Source of the DNA: Paralteromonas sediminis
GTDB taxonomy: Bacteria > Pseudomonadota > Gammaproteobacteria > Enterobacterales > Alteromonadaceae
Direction of reading: 5' to 3'
Assembly (NCBI RefSeq): GCF_003820355.1
Contig: NZ_RPOK01000001.1
Location: forward strand, 522,847-586,846
DNA: 64,000 nt
Position numbers and translations under genes: made by a program. The notes under the pieces were generated by a model. That model was not told where the DNA came from and did not search any database. It was given only the letters and a program-made list of their open reading frames with translations. This document shows positions 18,866 through 27,538 of this stretch, in pieces. The stretch's first letter is position 1; each line of letters opens with the position of its first letter.

Positions 18866-19749
18866 GTTGTGATGTGATTGGTGCCGCTGTCGTTTTATAC
18901 AAACCGGATATGACGCAAACACTGCGTCTACTTCGCGCTGTGAGCGAGCAGGTTGACGTGGTAACCATTATTGACAACTCACCGCACGTTACACCCATCG
19001 AGCTTGATACGGATAATATCCATTATCACCACTTTGCCAATAATATTGGTATAGCCGCCGCGCACAATATCGGCTTGCGCGACCTGATTGCTGCTGGCTG
19101 TGAATTTGCGATGTTGCTCGATCAGGACAGTGAAATAAACGAAGAGTTTGCGTTTCGGTTGTCATCTTTACTGGTTGCCTCTCGAAAGCAAAACCGCCCG
19201 TTGATTGCGGTTGGCCCACGCATTATCTGCTCATTCTCGGAAAAAACCGTTAAACCCAGAGTACAGCGTGAGGTGGCACGTTATGATGAACTGGTGTGTG
19301 TGACACAAATTATTTCGTCGGGCATGATGATTGACCTGTCTAAGGTCGAGCAGATTGGCCTTAAAGACGAATCCCTATTTATCGATGGCGTTGATCACGA
19401 ATGGTGCTGGCGCGCCCGCGAGCAAGACCTCATGGTAGCCATTGCTGAAAAAGTGGAAATGGTGCACAAACTCGGTGATGCCAGAAGTAAATTCGCCGGG
19501 GTAACCTATAAAGTCGGCTCGCCAATCAGGCTGTATTATCAATTTCGCAATATCTTTTTATTACTCAGACGTGGGTATGTGCCAAACTACTGGAAGCTGC
19601 GTAATCTTTGTGTGTTGCCCATTCGTTTTTTTGCCAATAGCTTTCTTCAGGATAGGCGGCTTGAACGCATGAAGTTTATGCTGTGTGGCATTTGGGACGG
19701 TATATGGGGTGCCACAGGGGCCTATAATGATAATTGGAAGTCTCGTTAA
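18862..19749 (+). CDS. Rhamnosyltransferase-type glycosyltransferase (GT2)
   Basis: 295-residue GT2 enzyme of the rhamnosyltransferase type seen in O-antigen clusters. It opens with AAVVLYKPD, followed by TIIDNSP, the NNIGIAAAHNIGL segment, the metal-binding LLDQDSEI near residue 93 and FIDGVDHEWCWRAR near 172. A C-terminal amphipathic region may bind the membrane. With rmlABCD in the same region, dTDP-L-rhamnose is the most plausible donor (inference). It overlaps the previous gene and is followed by a strong terminator. Confidence 0.87.
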   Translation: MSCDVIGAAVVLYKPDMTQTLRLLRAVSEQVDVVTIIDNSPHVTPIELDTDNIHYHHFANNIGIAAAHNIGLRDLIAAGCEFAMLLDQDSEINEEFAFRLSSLLVASRKQNRPLIAVGPRIICSFSEKTVKPRVQREVARYDELVCVTQIISSGMMIDLSKVEQIGLKDESLFIDGVDHEWCWRAREQDLMVAIAEKVEMVHKLGDARSKFAGVTYKVGSPIRLYYQFRNIFLLLRRGYVPNYWKLRNLCVLPIRFFANSFLQDRRLERMKFMLCGIWDGIWGATGAYNDNWKSR

Positions 19750-19763
19750 ATGTTCGATTAACT

Positions 19764-19791
19764 AAAAAAGGCCGCTATTAGCGGCCTTTTT
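19764..19791. terminator. Bidirectional intrinsic terminator
   Basis: An A-tract (19764-19769), a GC-rich stem GGCCGC/GCGGCC (19770-19775 with 19781-19786) and a T-tract (19787-19791). It separates the plus-strand glycan cluster from the 3' end of the minus-strand secretion operon and can stop transcription from both sides. Confidence 0.9.
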
Positions 19792-19807
19792 CATGTATAC
19801 ATGCTCA

Positions 19808-20308
19808 TTATTTCTGAGCTGTGGTGTCGTCGGGTTTATCAATGCTAAAACCGTCAAACGTACTGAGTTTGGCATATTCGGCCATTTTAAACAGTTGAGT
19901 GACTTCGTTTACAAAATCCTCTTCTGTATATTGATACGTTTTTTGAATGTACAGCCAGTAGTTGTCGCCACTCACATCACTCTCAAGAGCTACCGGCCAA
20001 AAGCCTAACGAATGTGCATATTGTGCAAAATCTTCCAAAGACGACATCATTTTAGCAGTGAAGCGAAATTCCCATTTATAATCTTTGGATAAATCTAGTC
20101 CTTTTTCACGGATCTCGGTAAATTGCTGTTTAAGCTGTTCTTCATCCATATGCCCAGCTAACATTAGTTCAGTGGATGCTTGTTGCTCCACTTGAATGTC
20201 AGTTTCGGTAACTGATTTGACTTTATCTTCTGCTGCATAAGCATTAATCGACAAACCTAAAAATAATATAGCCATTATGCGCATGCGTTGTTTCTCCGTA
20301 TTGAACAT
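19808..20308 (-). CDS. Exported RraB-like domain protein at end of type II secretion operon
   Basis: A 166-residue protein with a Sec-type signal peptide (hydrophobic core about residues 10-22, cleavage after AYA). The mature part has a helical, acidic N-terminal half and a domain from about residue 75. Its pattern (WEFRFTA, a helix ending LGFWPV, a strand, a helix with LFKMAE, then STFDGF near the end) resembles the RNase E inhibitor RraB fold, which ends YDGWG. RraB itself is cytoplasmic, so an exported copy would have another role. It follows gspD by 2 bases. The fold assignment is by eye; the export signal is clear. Confidence 0.7.
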   Translation of the reverse strand: MFNTEKQRMRIMAILFLGLSINAYAAEDKVKSVTETDIQVEQQASTELMLAGHMDEEQLKQQFTEIREKGLDLSKDYKWEFRFTAKMMSSLEDFAQYAHSLGFWPVALESDVSGDNYWLYIQKTYQYTEEDFVNEVTQLFKMAEYAKLSTFDGFSIDKPDDTTAQK

Positions 20309-20310
20309 AG

Positions 20311-22365
20311 TTAATCGTTATTTTCTGTGGTGGGATGCAAAGTTAATTGCTCTTTAAAGGCCTTGGTTACTGCCTCTGCATCACTATTATTCTCAATCAC
20401 ATAGGGAGCAATGAGCACCATAAGTTCAGTCCTGTCCGTACTTTTCCCGGTTGTTGTAAATAAATGACCCAGAAAGGGAATGTCACCAAAAAATGGTACT
20501 TTTTTCTCATCAGTGGTTTCGTTGGTCTGAATCATGCCTCCAACCAATACAGAACCACCGTCTTTAATACTCAATGTGGTAGACACACTGCGTGTGAAGA
20601 TCGAGGGTGTAGTGGTCGGTGATGAGGGGTCAGCGGTTGAAGCACTCAACTCCTGAGATATTTTCAGGTCCACTTCACCGCCTGCGTAAACAACTGGGGT
20701 AACAGACAAAGAATTACCTGTCTTTCTATATTGTACCTGCTGTGTAACAGCCCCACCTTCCTGACTGGTTTGCGACTGCGTAAGGATAGGAATTTCATTT
20801 CCCACATTAATACTGGCTTCTTCCCCGCTTTTCACCACAATACGAGGGGTCTGTAGGATACTGACTTGTTTGTCGGTGGCTAACAAATTTAATACTGCCC
20901 GGGTATAACCGGATGAACTCAGTGGGAAATAGCTCAGTCCATTGCTGCCAATAGAAATTGAGTTGGCCGTGTTATCACCGAGCAGGCTCGAATTAGCATT
21001 GTTGAGTGCCCACTCAATACCAAAAGAGAAACTATCATTCAGTGTCACCTCTGCCACTATTACTTCAATCATGACTTGTAGTGGGCGCTTATCCAGGCGT
21101 TCGATAGCAGGCAACATGGTCACCCACTCAGTATTCGACCCGTAAAACAAAATAGCATTACGTCCTAAATCTACCACTAAATCGCCTTTTCTTTGCTGGC
21201 TTGATGAACCATTTGAGTTAGACGATTGCTGGTTGTTATTACCTTGAGATGTACCACTTAGCGATGATTGTGAAAGCAGACTATTAATTGCATCAGCTAC
21301 ATCTTGGGCAGAAGTGTTTTTTACCTCATAATAAAAAACGCTCTCCCCTTTTGTTTGCTTTAGGGGTTGATCCAGTTCGAGCGCCCATTCTTTTACGTAA
21401 TCGAGCACCTCATTGTCGTTGGCAAATACAATAATGCTGTTGGTTTCTTCAATAGTGAACAAACTCACCGCACCGGGGCGACCTTGTGAGGCAAAATAAC
21501 CTTGGGCTTGTAGCATCTCAGTCATTCGATTAGACAACACGTCTGCCCCTAAATAGCGTGGTTCAATACGTATGCTGTTGCGTCCGCGCATGAGTGGCTG
21601 GTCTACTAGTTTTACGACTTCAACAGCTTGTTTGACTACATCCAGTGAGCCGCGTAGCCATACCGCGTTGCGCTCAGGGTCTGAGCTGAACTTAGCATTT
21701 TGCCCTTCAAAGGCCTGAGCTAACCAGCCTACCGCTCGTTGTGACTGCACCACGTTTAAATCCATCAGATAAAATACCGGTCTGTGGGTTGTAGGCACAG
21801 AAGGAAGTGCCTCACCGCTTACCAGTATAGGAGGCTCTGTGCTTCTTCCTGATGGAGAAAACTCGACCCTGACTAGGCCTTCATCGTTGCGGAGTGCCAC
21901 CCCATAAGCCTGCAGTACAGTTTGTATGGTGCGATAGAGATCTTTGGGCTTAAGTGGATCTTCAATACTGAGTGTGACTAAGTCTGTTTTATCTTCTAAA
22001 CGTGGGTCAAGGTGATAAGATAGGCCTAACTGATTACTCAACACTTCATGCACAAACTGCGGTAACGGCAGGCTGGCTACATTCATGCTTATAGCTTCGC
22101 CTTCCATCGCCATCACATTGTCGAAACTAAGCGCGGTGGAAGGTTGCTTACCCACTGGAGGCTGAGGCACTCCCTGACTTATTCTTGGGCCATTTAAGTT
22201 ATTGGTAGAGTTTGCGTTCACTTGACTGCTGTTCGCAGACGTAGCGTTGGGTTTATTTACCTCTAATGTTTGCGGTGTTAGATCGTAGTCACGTACCACA
22301 GAACAAGATGTTAGCGATAACACCGCAATTGTTAACAATGACTGTTTAACCCATGTAGCTTTCAT
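20311..22365 (-). CDS. gspD: Type II secretion secretin GspD, lipoprotein type
   Basis: Outer-membrane channel of the secretion system. N-terminal N0/N1-type domains (about residues 70-330) lead to a Gln/Ser-rich linker (about 385-405). The C-terminal secretin domain follows (about 410-670; VMIEVIVAEVTLNDSF, the ILQTPRIV segment, VGGMI, PFFGDIPFLGHLF). The N-terminus is a lipoprotein signal ending LTSC with Ser next, so the secretin should be lipidated in the outer membrane. I start at the ATG at 22365, preceded by TAAGA; the ATG at 22380 adds five residues and has no ribosome site. No pilotin gene accompanies it. Confidence 0.93.
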   Translation of the reverse strand: MKATWVKQSLLTIAVLSLTSCSVVRDYDLTPQTLEVNKPNATSANSSQVNANSTNNLNGPRISQGVPQPPVGKQPSTALSFDNVMAMEGEAISMNVASLPLPQFVHEVLSNQLGLSYHLDPRLEDKTDLVTLSIEDPLKPKDLYRTIQTVLQAYGVALRNDEGLVRVEFSPSGRSTEPPILVSGEALPSVPTTHRPVFYLMDLNVVQSQRAVGWLAQAFEGQNAKFSSDPERNAVWLRGSLDVVKQAVEVVKLVDQPLMRGRNSIRIEPRYLGADVLSNRMTEMLQAQGYFASQGRPGAVSLFTIEETNSIIVFANDNEVLDYVKEWALELDQPLKQTKGESVFYYEVKNTSAQDVADAINSLLSQSSLSGTSQGNNNQQSSNSNGSSSQQRKGDLVVDLGRNAILFYGSNTEWVTMLPAIERLDKRPLQVMIEVIVAEVTLNDSFSFGIEWALNNANSSLLGDNTANSISIGSNGLSYFPLSSSGYTRAVLNLLATDKQVSILQTPRIVVKSGEEASINVGNEIPILTQSQTSQEGGAVTQQVQYRKTGNSLSVTPVVYAGGEVDLKISQELSASTADPSSPTTTPSIFTRSVSTTLSIKDGGSVLVGGMIQTNETTDEKKVPFFGDIPFLGHLFTTTGKSTDRTELMVLIAPYVIENNSDAEAVTKAFKEQLTLHPTTENND

Positions 22366-22414
22366 ATTCTTACATTGCATAATAATTTTCTGTTCGTCCG
22401 CTGTCGTTAGTCAC

Positions 22415-22885
22415 TTATTGCTGTTCAAAAAAGCGCTTAACACTGCTTGTTCCGTTTTTAGTAAATTCAACTTGGCTTTTATTTATTTTTACCAGTACAG
22501 CACCATCGGGAAGGGTGTCCCCCTCCAGAAAGCGTTGATATCTGTCTTGCGTGTTTGATTTGGCGGCTATATCCACATCAATAATCGCCACCTTACGCCC
22601 GTTGTCTTCGATAATGCCTTTTAATGCCCATGGGGTGCTAGCCGTTGCTTCAACATCCTTTTTGGGAGTCAAACCCCACAAAGCATTCATGTCAATCTGC
22701 TTCATGGTGTTTCCTGAAGCCTGTTTATAGCCAAACGAAGCTGACTGCCAAGTACCGTCGCGGCTTTCTAACGCTATGGCATCCGTAGAGGGTGTTTGTG
22801 TTACCCAAGCTGCGGTAGCTGAAACTAGGCCAACTGCGGCAACAAGCACCATCCATTGCATGCTAAATAATGCTCTAAAAGACAT
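22415..22885 (-). CDS. GspC/GspN-like inner-membrane component
   Basis: 156-residue bitopic protein with an N-terminal membrane helix (about residues 8-28) and a periplasmic domain. That domain (ALKGIIEDNGRKVAIIDV near residue 88, then a GDTLPDGAVLVKINKSQVEF stretch) matches the HR domain of GspC, the part that contacts the secretin. There is no PDZ or coiled-coil C-terminal domain. Its place between gspM and gspD is that of xpsN in the Xanthomonas E-F-G-H-I-J-K-L-M-N-D order, so it is probably the functional GspC equivalent. Confidence 0.75.
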   Translation of the reverse strand: MSFRALFSMQWMVLVAAVGLVSATAAWVTQTPSTDAIALESRDGTWQSASFGYKQASGNTMKQIDMNALWGLTPKKDVEATASTPWALKGIIEDNGRKVAIIDVDIAAKSNTQDRYQRFLEGDTLPDGAVLVKINKSQVEFTKNGTSSVKRFFEQQ

Positions 22886-22887
22886 GA

Positions 22888-23478
22888 TCAGGAAGACCTC
22901 TCAACCTGAAAGTAGGCGGCAATCACCAGCTTGTGTACTGGACGGGTGCGCTGGGCAATTTCCATACTCTCAATAATAATTTTCTTTTCGTTAGACTCAA
23001 TTTTTTCCAGCAGCGCCATGCTGTTTTTGGCCTCAAAGGTAATATCGATCTGCCCAGCAATTCTGTAAATACTATCTTGTCCTTCAATCATAAAAGGTTC
23101 TTCAAGCCGAACTTGGGCATTGCTGAACCCGCTTTGCGTGGTCCACTCGTTTAACGTTTGTAGCAAGGTCGCCTTTGCAATACCTGCTGATTCAGCCTGC
23201 CAAAAATAACGTTCAATTTGGGTACTGGTTTCTTTCGCTTTTTCAGCGCGTTCAAACCAGGCTGACTCATTGGCAGTACGCAGCACTCTGGCCTCACGCT
23301 CAAGGGATTTTGTTATCTCATTGTCTAAAGAAAGCTTATAGTCGTGCAGTACCAAAGCTGGGTAAACCAGCACTATAAATAGCATAATCCAAAGACTTAC
23401 GCGCAAGCGAACATTGGACGCTATTTGCTGTTTAGCTTCAAGCCATTGCTCGGTGAACTGTTCCTTGAGTGCGTCCAT
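22888..23478 (-). CDS. gspM: Type II secretion protein GspM-like
   Basis: 196-residue inner-membrane assembly factor: a short cytoplasmic N-terminus, one helix at about residues 27-45, a coiled-coil segment (about 50-95) and a ferredoxin-like periplasmic domain. Strand patterns such as VRLEEPF and QIDITFEAKNSMALLEKIE fit GspM/PilO. It binds the GspL periplasmic domain and links the ATPase to the pseudopilus. It directly follows the GspL-type gene with no gap, and a GspC/N-type gene comes 2 bases later. Sequence is poorly conserved in this family, so context carries much of the call. Confidence 0.82.
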   Translation of the reverse strand: MDALKEQFTEQWLEAKQQIASNVRLRVSLWIMLFIVLVYPALVLHDYKLSLDNEITKSLEREARVLRTANESAWFERAEKAKETSTQIERYFWQAESAGIAKATLLQTLNEWTTQSGFSNAQVRLEEPFMIEGQDSIYRIAGQIDITFEAKNSMALLEKIESNEKKIIIESMEIAQRTRPVHKLVIAAYFQVERSS

Positions 23479-24498
23479 TTACCCAGCCCTCTGTATGTTC
23501 AAAGTAAACTTGTTTTGCGCATTGTTTCGCAATGAAGACACTGAAACACTTTGTATCCAGTCCAGCTTTTCAAACTCTTTCACCACATCAAGGGTATTAA
23601 CCTTGCCCTCTGAAATTATTTCTAAACTGCCGCCTGAAAAGTCCCAGCCTTTCAAGATAAGGGTATGCCGGGTAAGTACTTTTGCCGCGTCGGCCATCAT
23701 GGCACCTTGCGACGGATAGTCAATCAATTCGATTAAAGAGGCGGCTTTATTGTTCAAGGTTTCAGCTTGCGAACGGGCCGTTAAAATGCTTTCCACGTCC
23801 TGGGCTGCAGCCTCACTTCTGTCTTTTACCTGTTGCAGTGAGATGGAGGTAAGTACTGTACTGGTGATAACCCACAAATAAGCGGCACTTAGACAGCACA
23901 ACATGAACAGCAGCAAGCTATGCTCCCAAGGGAGTTTTTGTACGATTGACCAGTTTTTGCTTTTTGCCCCCCACGGTATGCTTAGACGCTCAGTGGTGTT
24001 GCTGTCAGTGGCATGCAGACAAAGCTGCTGTAGCCTGTCCCAGTCAAGCTTGTTGGCAGTAGGTTGTTCGATTGATCGTAAAAACAAGGTAAAGCGGGCA
24101 TCCGCCGGTTTGTTGGCAAACCATTTTTCCGCTACCAGATTGCCGTTATTCCATAGCTGAAAGGTAAAGCCGCCATCTACGGATGCCTGCCAGCAAGCCA
24201 CTGTCTCGCTTTGTTTGGGATAATAGACAGATTCAGGTAGTGTCGATATAGCCTGCACGCCCACTTCTTCAATGTGCTGGTCGACTTTGTCCTGATCCCA
24301 GGCCCATACCCCAACTATATTGTCAAACCACACTGCATGGAAGCCAGTTTTGGCAAAAGGTGCCCAGCGTTTTACCAAAAGTGCAAGGGCGTCTTCCTTA
24401 TTTTTACTCGGCAGTGCTGAAGTGGGGAAAATTCGATAGATGCACTGGCTCCTGCCCACTATCCATTGAGCACGGGTGGTTAACTTTTCCGGGAACAT
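23479..24498 (-). CDS. gspL: Type II secretion protein GspL-like
   Basis: Inner-membrane protein that recruits the ATPase GspE. A degenerate actin-like cytoplasmic domain (about residues 1-205) is followed by a membrane helix (about 215-235), a coiled coil (about 240-275) and a ferredoxin-like periplasmic domain to the end (LKGWDFSGGSLEIISEG). I start at ATG 24498 (339 residues) because AGGGGA lies just upstream; the longer frame from 24594 would overlap gspK by 68 bases and adds residues without family resemblance. Confidence 0.85.
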   Translation of the reverse strand: MFPEKLTTRAQWIVGRSQCIYRIFPTSALPSKNKEDALALLVKRWAPFAKTGFHAVWFDNIVGVWAWDQDKVDQHIEEVGVQAISTLPESVYYPKQSETVACWQASVDGGFTFQLWNNGNLVAEKWFANKPADARFTLFLRSIEQPTANKLDWDRLQQLCLHATDSNTTERLSIPWGAKSKNWSIVQKLPWEHSLLLFMLCCLSAAYLWVITSTVLTSISLQQVKDRSEAAAQDVESILTARSQAETLNNKAASLIELIDYPSQGAMMADAAKVLTRHTLILKGWDFSGGSLEIISEGKVNTLDVVKEFEKLDWIQSVSVSSLRNNAQNKFTLNIQRAG

Positions 24499-24526
24499 TA
24501 TGTCCCCTGCTGCCTGAATATAGTGG

Positions 24527-25609
24527 CTAGCGGAAAAGGTCTGTTTGAGGTTGGCGGGGTTCAACAATGGCTTCTGATTCCGATATTGGCACAACTATAT
24601 CTCTACTGATTATCCATGGAGAGTCACCAGCATTCGTAACGGACAGGAAGTGTACATCAATTTCCCGTTTAAGTCTTGCATCTGGGTACCAAAATGACAG
24701 GCGTAAATCACGGCTTGGGGTAAGCCTAATCGTGTCGAAATAAGGGTATAGGTTTAACCCTGTTCGTTGCACTATTTCGTTGATATTTAAATAGCTTTTT
24801 TCTTTTCTCTCTTCTATGAGTAACTGGGCATCTTGCTCAGATAACCCAAATGCTATTTGCGCCACTAGGGCGGGTACCGCATTAACATTATAATGCGTTG
24901 ATTGAAGCGCGGCTGTCACGGACAGTAAGTCATCATTTTTCCACAAAGGCTCTACCCCTTGCCAATCCAGTACACGAACGAGCTCCTGACGGGAGAGCAG
25001 GCCCGCATTAGCAGGTGGTGCCAGGCCGCCCTGGGTATATTGGAATGCCTCGGCCCCATTGGGACGTAAGCCATCATCAATATCTAGGTAGTCAAGGAGA
25101 ATTGTGCTAAGCCTGCTGCGCAGGGCTGGCTCTACATCTAGATGGGCTAATAACGATTCACTGTGCACCGGCGAACGTGAATTTAAAGGAATCAACCCAC
25201 TCAAATCCTGAATGGAAAATCGTGTATCAGCGACTCCCGAGTAGACGGTACTATCAACCTTAAGCTCATTGCCTGAAACGGTAACTTGTTTGGCGCCCAG
25301 GTCGTCCACGGGAACATTGGCGAAAAACTCTTCTAGTGAAATCGATACCTCACCGCCGCCAGTGGATGTTGGGGCTGGGGTAGTGATACCGCCTGGCGTG
25401 GCGCTTTGTGTGGCGGTAATATATAAAAGAATCGCTTTTGTCGAAGCATTGTGTAGCGCCATTTGTGTTTTTTGATTTTGACTCACCGCCGTATTCAGGC
25501 TGTTTTCAACCCAGAGGGCAAATGCGCCGACCATAAGGACCAATATTGCCATCACCCAAATGGCGGCAACTAGAATAAAGCCTTGTTGAGATTGCGGAGA
25601 CGTTTTCAT
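24527..25609 (-). CDS. gspK: Type II secretion minor pseudopilin GspK
   Basis: 360-residue minor pseudopilin that caps the pseudopilus tip with GspI and GspJ. A type III signal peptide with cleavage site QG-FILVAAIW (Gly10) lacks the usual Glu at position 5, as is typical for GspK. The large C-terminal part includes the helix-rich insertion (for example LLDYLDIDDGLRPNGAE near residue 168, with the acidic residues of the metal-site region) and LNINEIVQRTG near 300. The start overlaps the gspJ stop by four bases. Confidence 0.93.
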   Translation of the reverse strand: MKTSPQSQQGFILVAAIWVMAILVLMVGAFALWVENSLNTAVSQNQKTQMALHNASTKAILLYITATQSATPGGITTPAPTSTGGGEVSISLEEFFANVPVDDLGAKQVTVSGNELKVDSTVYSGVADTRFSIQDLSGLIPLNSRSPVHSESLLAHLDVEPALRSRLSTILLDYLDIDDGLRPNGAEAFQYTQGGLAPPANAGLLSRQELVRVLDWQGVEPLWKNDDLLSVTAALQSTHYNVNAVPALVAQIAFGLSEQDAQLLIEERKEKSYLNINEIVQRTGLNLYPYFDTIRLTPSRDLRLSFWYPDARLKREIDVHFLSVTNAGDSPWIISRDIVVPISESEAIVEPRQPQTDLFR

Positions 25610-26247
25610 AGTGAGTCATCTACAGTGGGTAAAGCATTACTGCTAATAGAGACATACCAGAATAAGGGAGTGTCTTTACTGGCATCCATTAACACCACAC
25701 CACTGGGTAAGGCTTGTTTGGGGGCTGTTTGGTTAAAAAACGCTTCAAACGGTAAGCCGTTGTCGCTTAGGTCAGCGGGCCAACGATCACTGAGCTGGCC
25801 CTTATCATCCAGGTAACGAAAAACGGGCTCTTCTTCCATCCATGTCATTATGGGCACAGCGGGCTGTTCGTCCTCGGCGTACAACAGTTGAGTGCGGCCG
25901 CCTTCGGCTTCTAGGCGCCATTCAATGTTTGAGGGTAAGCCCGTTTGGGCAAACAGAGGCTGTAACGTGAGGCCACTAAATGACTGTTCGTCGCCCGTAA
26001 AACTGGCATTGTCATTGGGACGACCTCTGTGTAGCGCGCGAACTGTTAACCTAAACCATTGTTCTCTTAGTTCAGTGTCTTTTACCTGCACCAATTGGGT
26101 GCGAATACGTTCTTGTAGTCCCATCACAAAACTAAAGCCCTGCATCATTAGTGTGGTGATCAGGCTGACTAAAATCAGCACTACCATCATTTCTAACAGG
26201 GTAAAGCCGCGTGCTTTAGGGAATGTTCTACCTTTCACAGTATTCAT
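25606..26247 (-). CDS. gspJ: Type II secretion minor pseudopilin GspJ
   Basis: 213-residue minor pseudopilin with prepilin cleavage motif RG-FTLLEMMVVL (Gly14, Glu at +5) and a hydrophobic helix to about residue 40, followed by a beta-rich globular domain. QWFRLTVRALHRGR and EWRLEAEGGRTQLLYAE fit the GspJ pattern. Its place between gspI and gspK, with a 2-base gap and a 4-base overlap, confirms the assignment. Confidence 0.92.
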   Translation of the reverse strand: MNTVKGRTFPKARGFTLLEMMVVLILVSLITTLMMQGFSFVMGLQERIRTQLVQVKDTELREQWFRLTVRALHRGRPNDNASFTGDEQSFSGLTLQPLFAQTGLPSNIEWRLEAEGGRTQLLYAEDEQPAVPIMTWMEEEPVFRYLDDKGQLSDRWPADLSDNGLPFEAFFNQTAPKQALPSGVVLMDASKDTPLFWYVSISSNALPTVDDSL

Positions 26248-26249
26248 GG

Positions 26250-26681
26250 CTATAACGGTGACTCCAATAAACCCCGATACCCGACCTGCACCACTTCAAA
26301 TTGGGCTGCTTTCCCCGTGACATCTGTTAGGGTAACTGAAACGCGGTATAGGCCAAGCTCAAAAGCCGTATTGCCGCCCGTCATACTTTTTCCACGTTTG
26401 ATGGGTTCAATGAGCGCTGCATCCCATTGTAAGGTAACGCCACCCAGTTCTTGTATGCCGGAAGGTCTGGCCATTACGTTGATATCTTCAATAAATTCAG
26501 TCACATTGCGCTGTGTGACATTGCGCAGCGCGTTCTCTTCGATTTTTGAAACAGACAACAGCAAATTACTGATCCAGGAGAAGGTGGTCATACTTAGCAT
26601 AGTCACAAGAAGCAAGGCCACAATCGCTTCGAGCAGCGAGAACCCTTTTTCAAGTTTTATGGTGCGACCTTGCATTGGCAT
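26250..26681 (-). CDS. gspI: Type II secretion minor pseudopilin GspI
   Basis: 143-residue minor pseudopilin: leader peptide, cleavage motif KG-FSLLEAIVALLL (Gly13, Glu +5), a hydrophobic helix and a short globular domain ending in strands (VSVTLTDVTG). GspI is thought to start the GspI-J-K tip complex. It abuts gspH directly and gspJ after 2 bases. No cysteine pair is visible. Confidence 0.9.
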   Translation of the reverse strand: MPMQGRTIKLEKGFSLLEAIVALLLVTMLSMTTFSWISNLLLSVSKIEENALRNVTQRNVTEFIEDINVMARPSGIQELGGVTLQWDAALIEPIKRGKSMTGGNTAFELGLYRVSVTLTDVTGKAAQFEVVQVGYRGLLESPL

Positions 26682-27095
26682 TTATTGCACCTCAGGGCGG
26701 CACATGGGGGCCTCAAGCGTGACTCTAAGCTCACGATCACCGCGTGTAAAAACAGCTTCACCGCCACTACAAAACCCCAGCGGATTATAGATAATCTCTG
26801 ACGATGCGCGGGTATTTAATTCCCACCCATTTGGAAGTTGCAATAGCGAGGCAGAATCAGAATTTATATTATCTGCGCCAATATCTAATAATGAAAACGC
26901 TCGGCCCTGTTGATACACTGCAAAAGGCAGACTCTCCAGCTGATAAAGAATATCGTCCCGCTCTAGCGAAAAATTAACCGAGTCATACATTTGTAGTAGT
27001 CTTGGGGTGGTCAACCCCATCAACAGCCCCATAATGGCTAGCACCACCAGTAGCTCTATAAGGGTGTAGCCGCGGTGAGTTCTCACAAACAACAC
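26682..27095 (-). CDS. gspH: Type II secretion minor pseudopilin GspH
   Basis: 137-residue minor pseudopilin with cleavage motif RG-YTLIELLVVLAI (Gly9, Glu +5) and a 20-residue hydrophobic helix. The C-terminal domain has one Cys pair (LGFCSGG and APMCRPE) that could form a disulfide. Two bases or fewer separate it from gspG and gspI. Assignment as H rather than another minor pseudopilin is from gene order. Confidence 0.87.
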   Translation of the reverse strand: MLFVRTHRGYTLIELLVVLAIMGLLMGLTTPRLLQMYDSVNFSLERDDILYQLESLPFAVYQQGRAFSLLDIGADNINSDSASLLQLPNGWELNTRASSEIIYNPLGFCSGGEAVFTRGDRELRVTLEAPMCRPEVQ

Positions 27096-27524
27096 TTACC
27101 TTTCTGCAATATCACCGATGTCCGCATCATAGTCTTCACCGCCTAACTGACCGTCAGCCCCAAAAGAATACAATTCAAAAGGACGATTTTTGGTTTTTTG
27201 TGTCGAGTACTGATAAGGCCTGTCCCATGGATCGAGCGGCAGATCGCCGTCCAGATAAGGCCCATCCCAGTTGGGGTTAGCAGGCGAACTGTTGTTGACC
27301 AGTAGCGACAGCCCCTCTTCGGTGGTAGGGAAGCGGTTTATATCCAAACGCATGGTTTGCAGTGCACCCCGCAGCATAGTGATTTGTGCTTCTGCAGTTT
27401 GCACTTTGGCTTTGTCTGCTTGTTTGAACACACGAGGGCCGACTAAGCCCATTAATAGGCCAATAATCACCAAAACCACAATCATTTCGAGTAGCGTAAA
27501 GCCCCGAGACTTTGTATTTCTCAT
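27096..27524 (-). CDS. gspG: Type II secretion major pseudopilin GspG
   Basis: 142-residue major pseudopilin that polymerises into the periplasmic piston. Leader MRNTKSRG, cleavage before FTLLEMIVVLVIIGLL (Glu +5), then the conserved MLRGALQTMRLDINRFPTTEEGL region. The calcium-binding C-terminal loop (DGPYLDGDLPLDPWDRPYQY, then SFGADGQLGGEDYDADI) is close to the family consensus. This is the clearest single marker that the operon is a type II secretion system rather than a type IV pilus. Confidence 0.97.
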   Translation of the reverse strand: MRNTKSRGFTLLEMIVVLVIIGLLMGLVGPRVFKQADKAKVQTAEAQITMLRGALQTMRLDINRFPTTEEGLSLLVNNSSPANPNWDGPYLDGDLPLDPWDRPYQYSTQKTKNRPFELYSFGADGQLGGEDYDADIGDIAER

Positions 27525-27538
27525 TCTATCCTCAATCG

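Noticed and set aside
24499-24594. Upstream extension of gspL overlapping gspK
   Set aside because: A good AGGGGA ribosome site precedes ATG 24498, and the extension only reads gspK in another frame.
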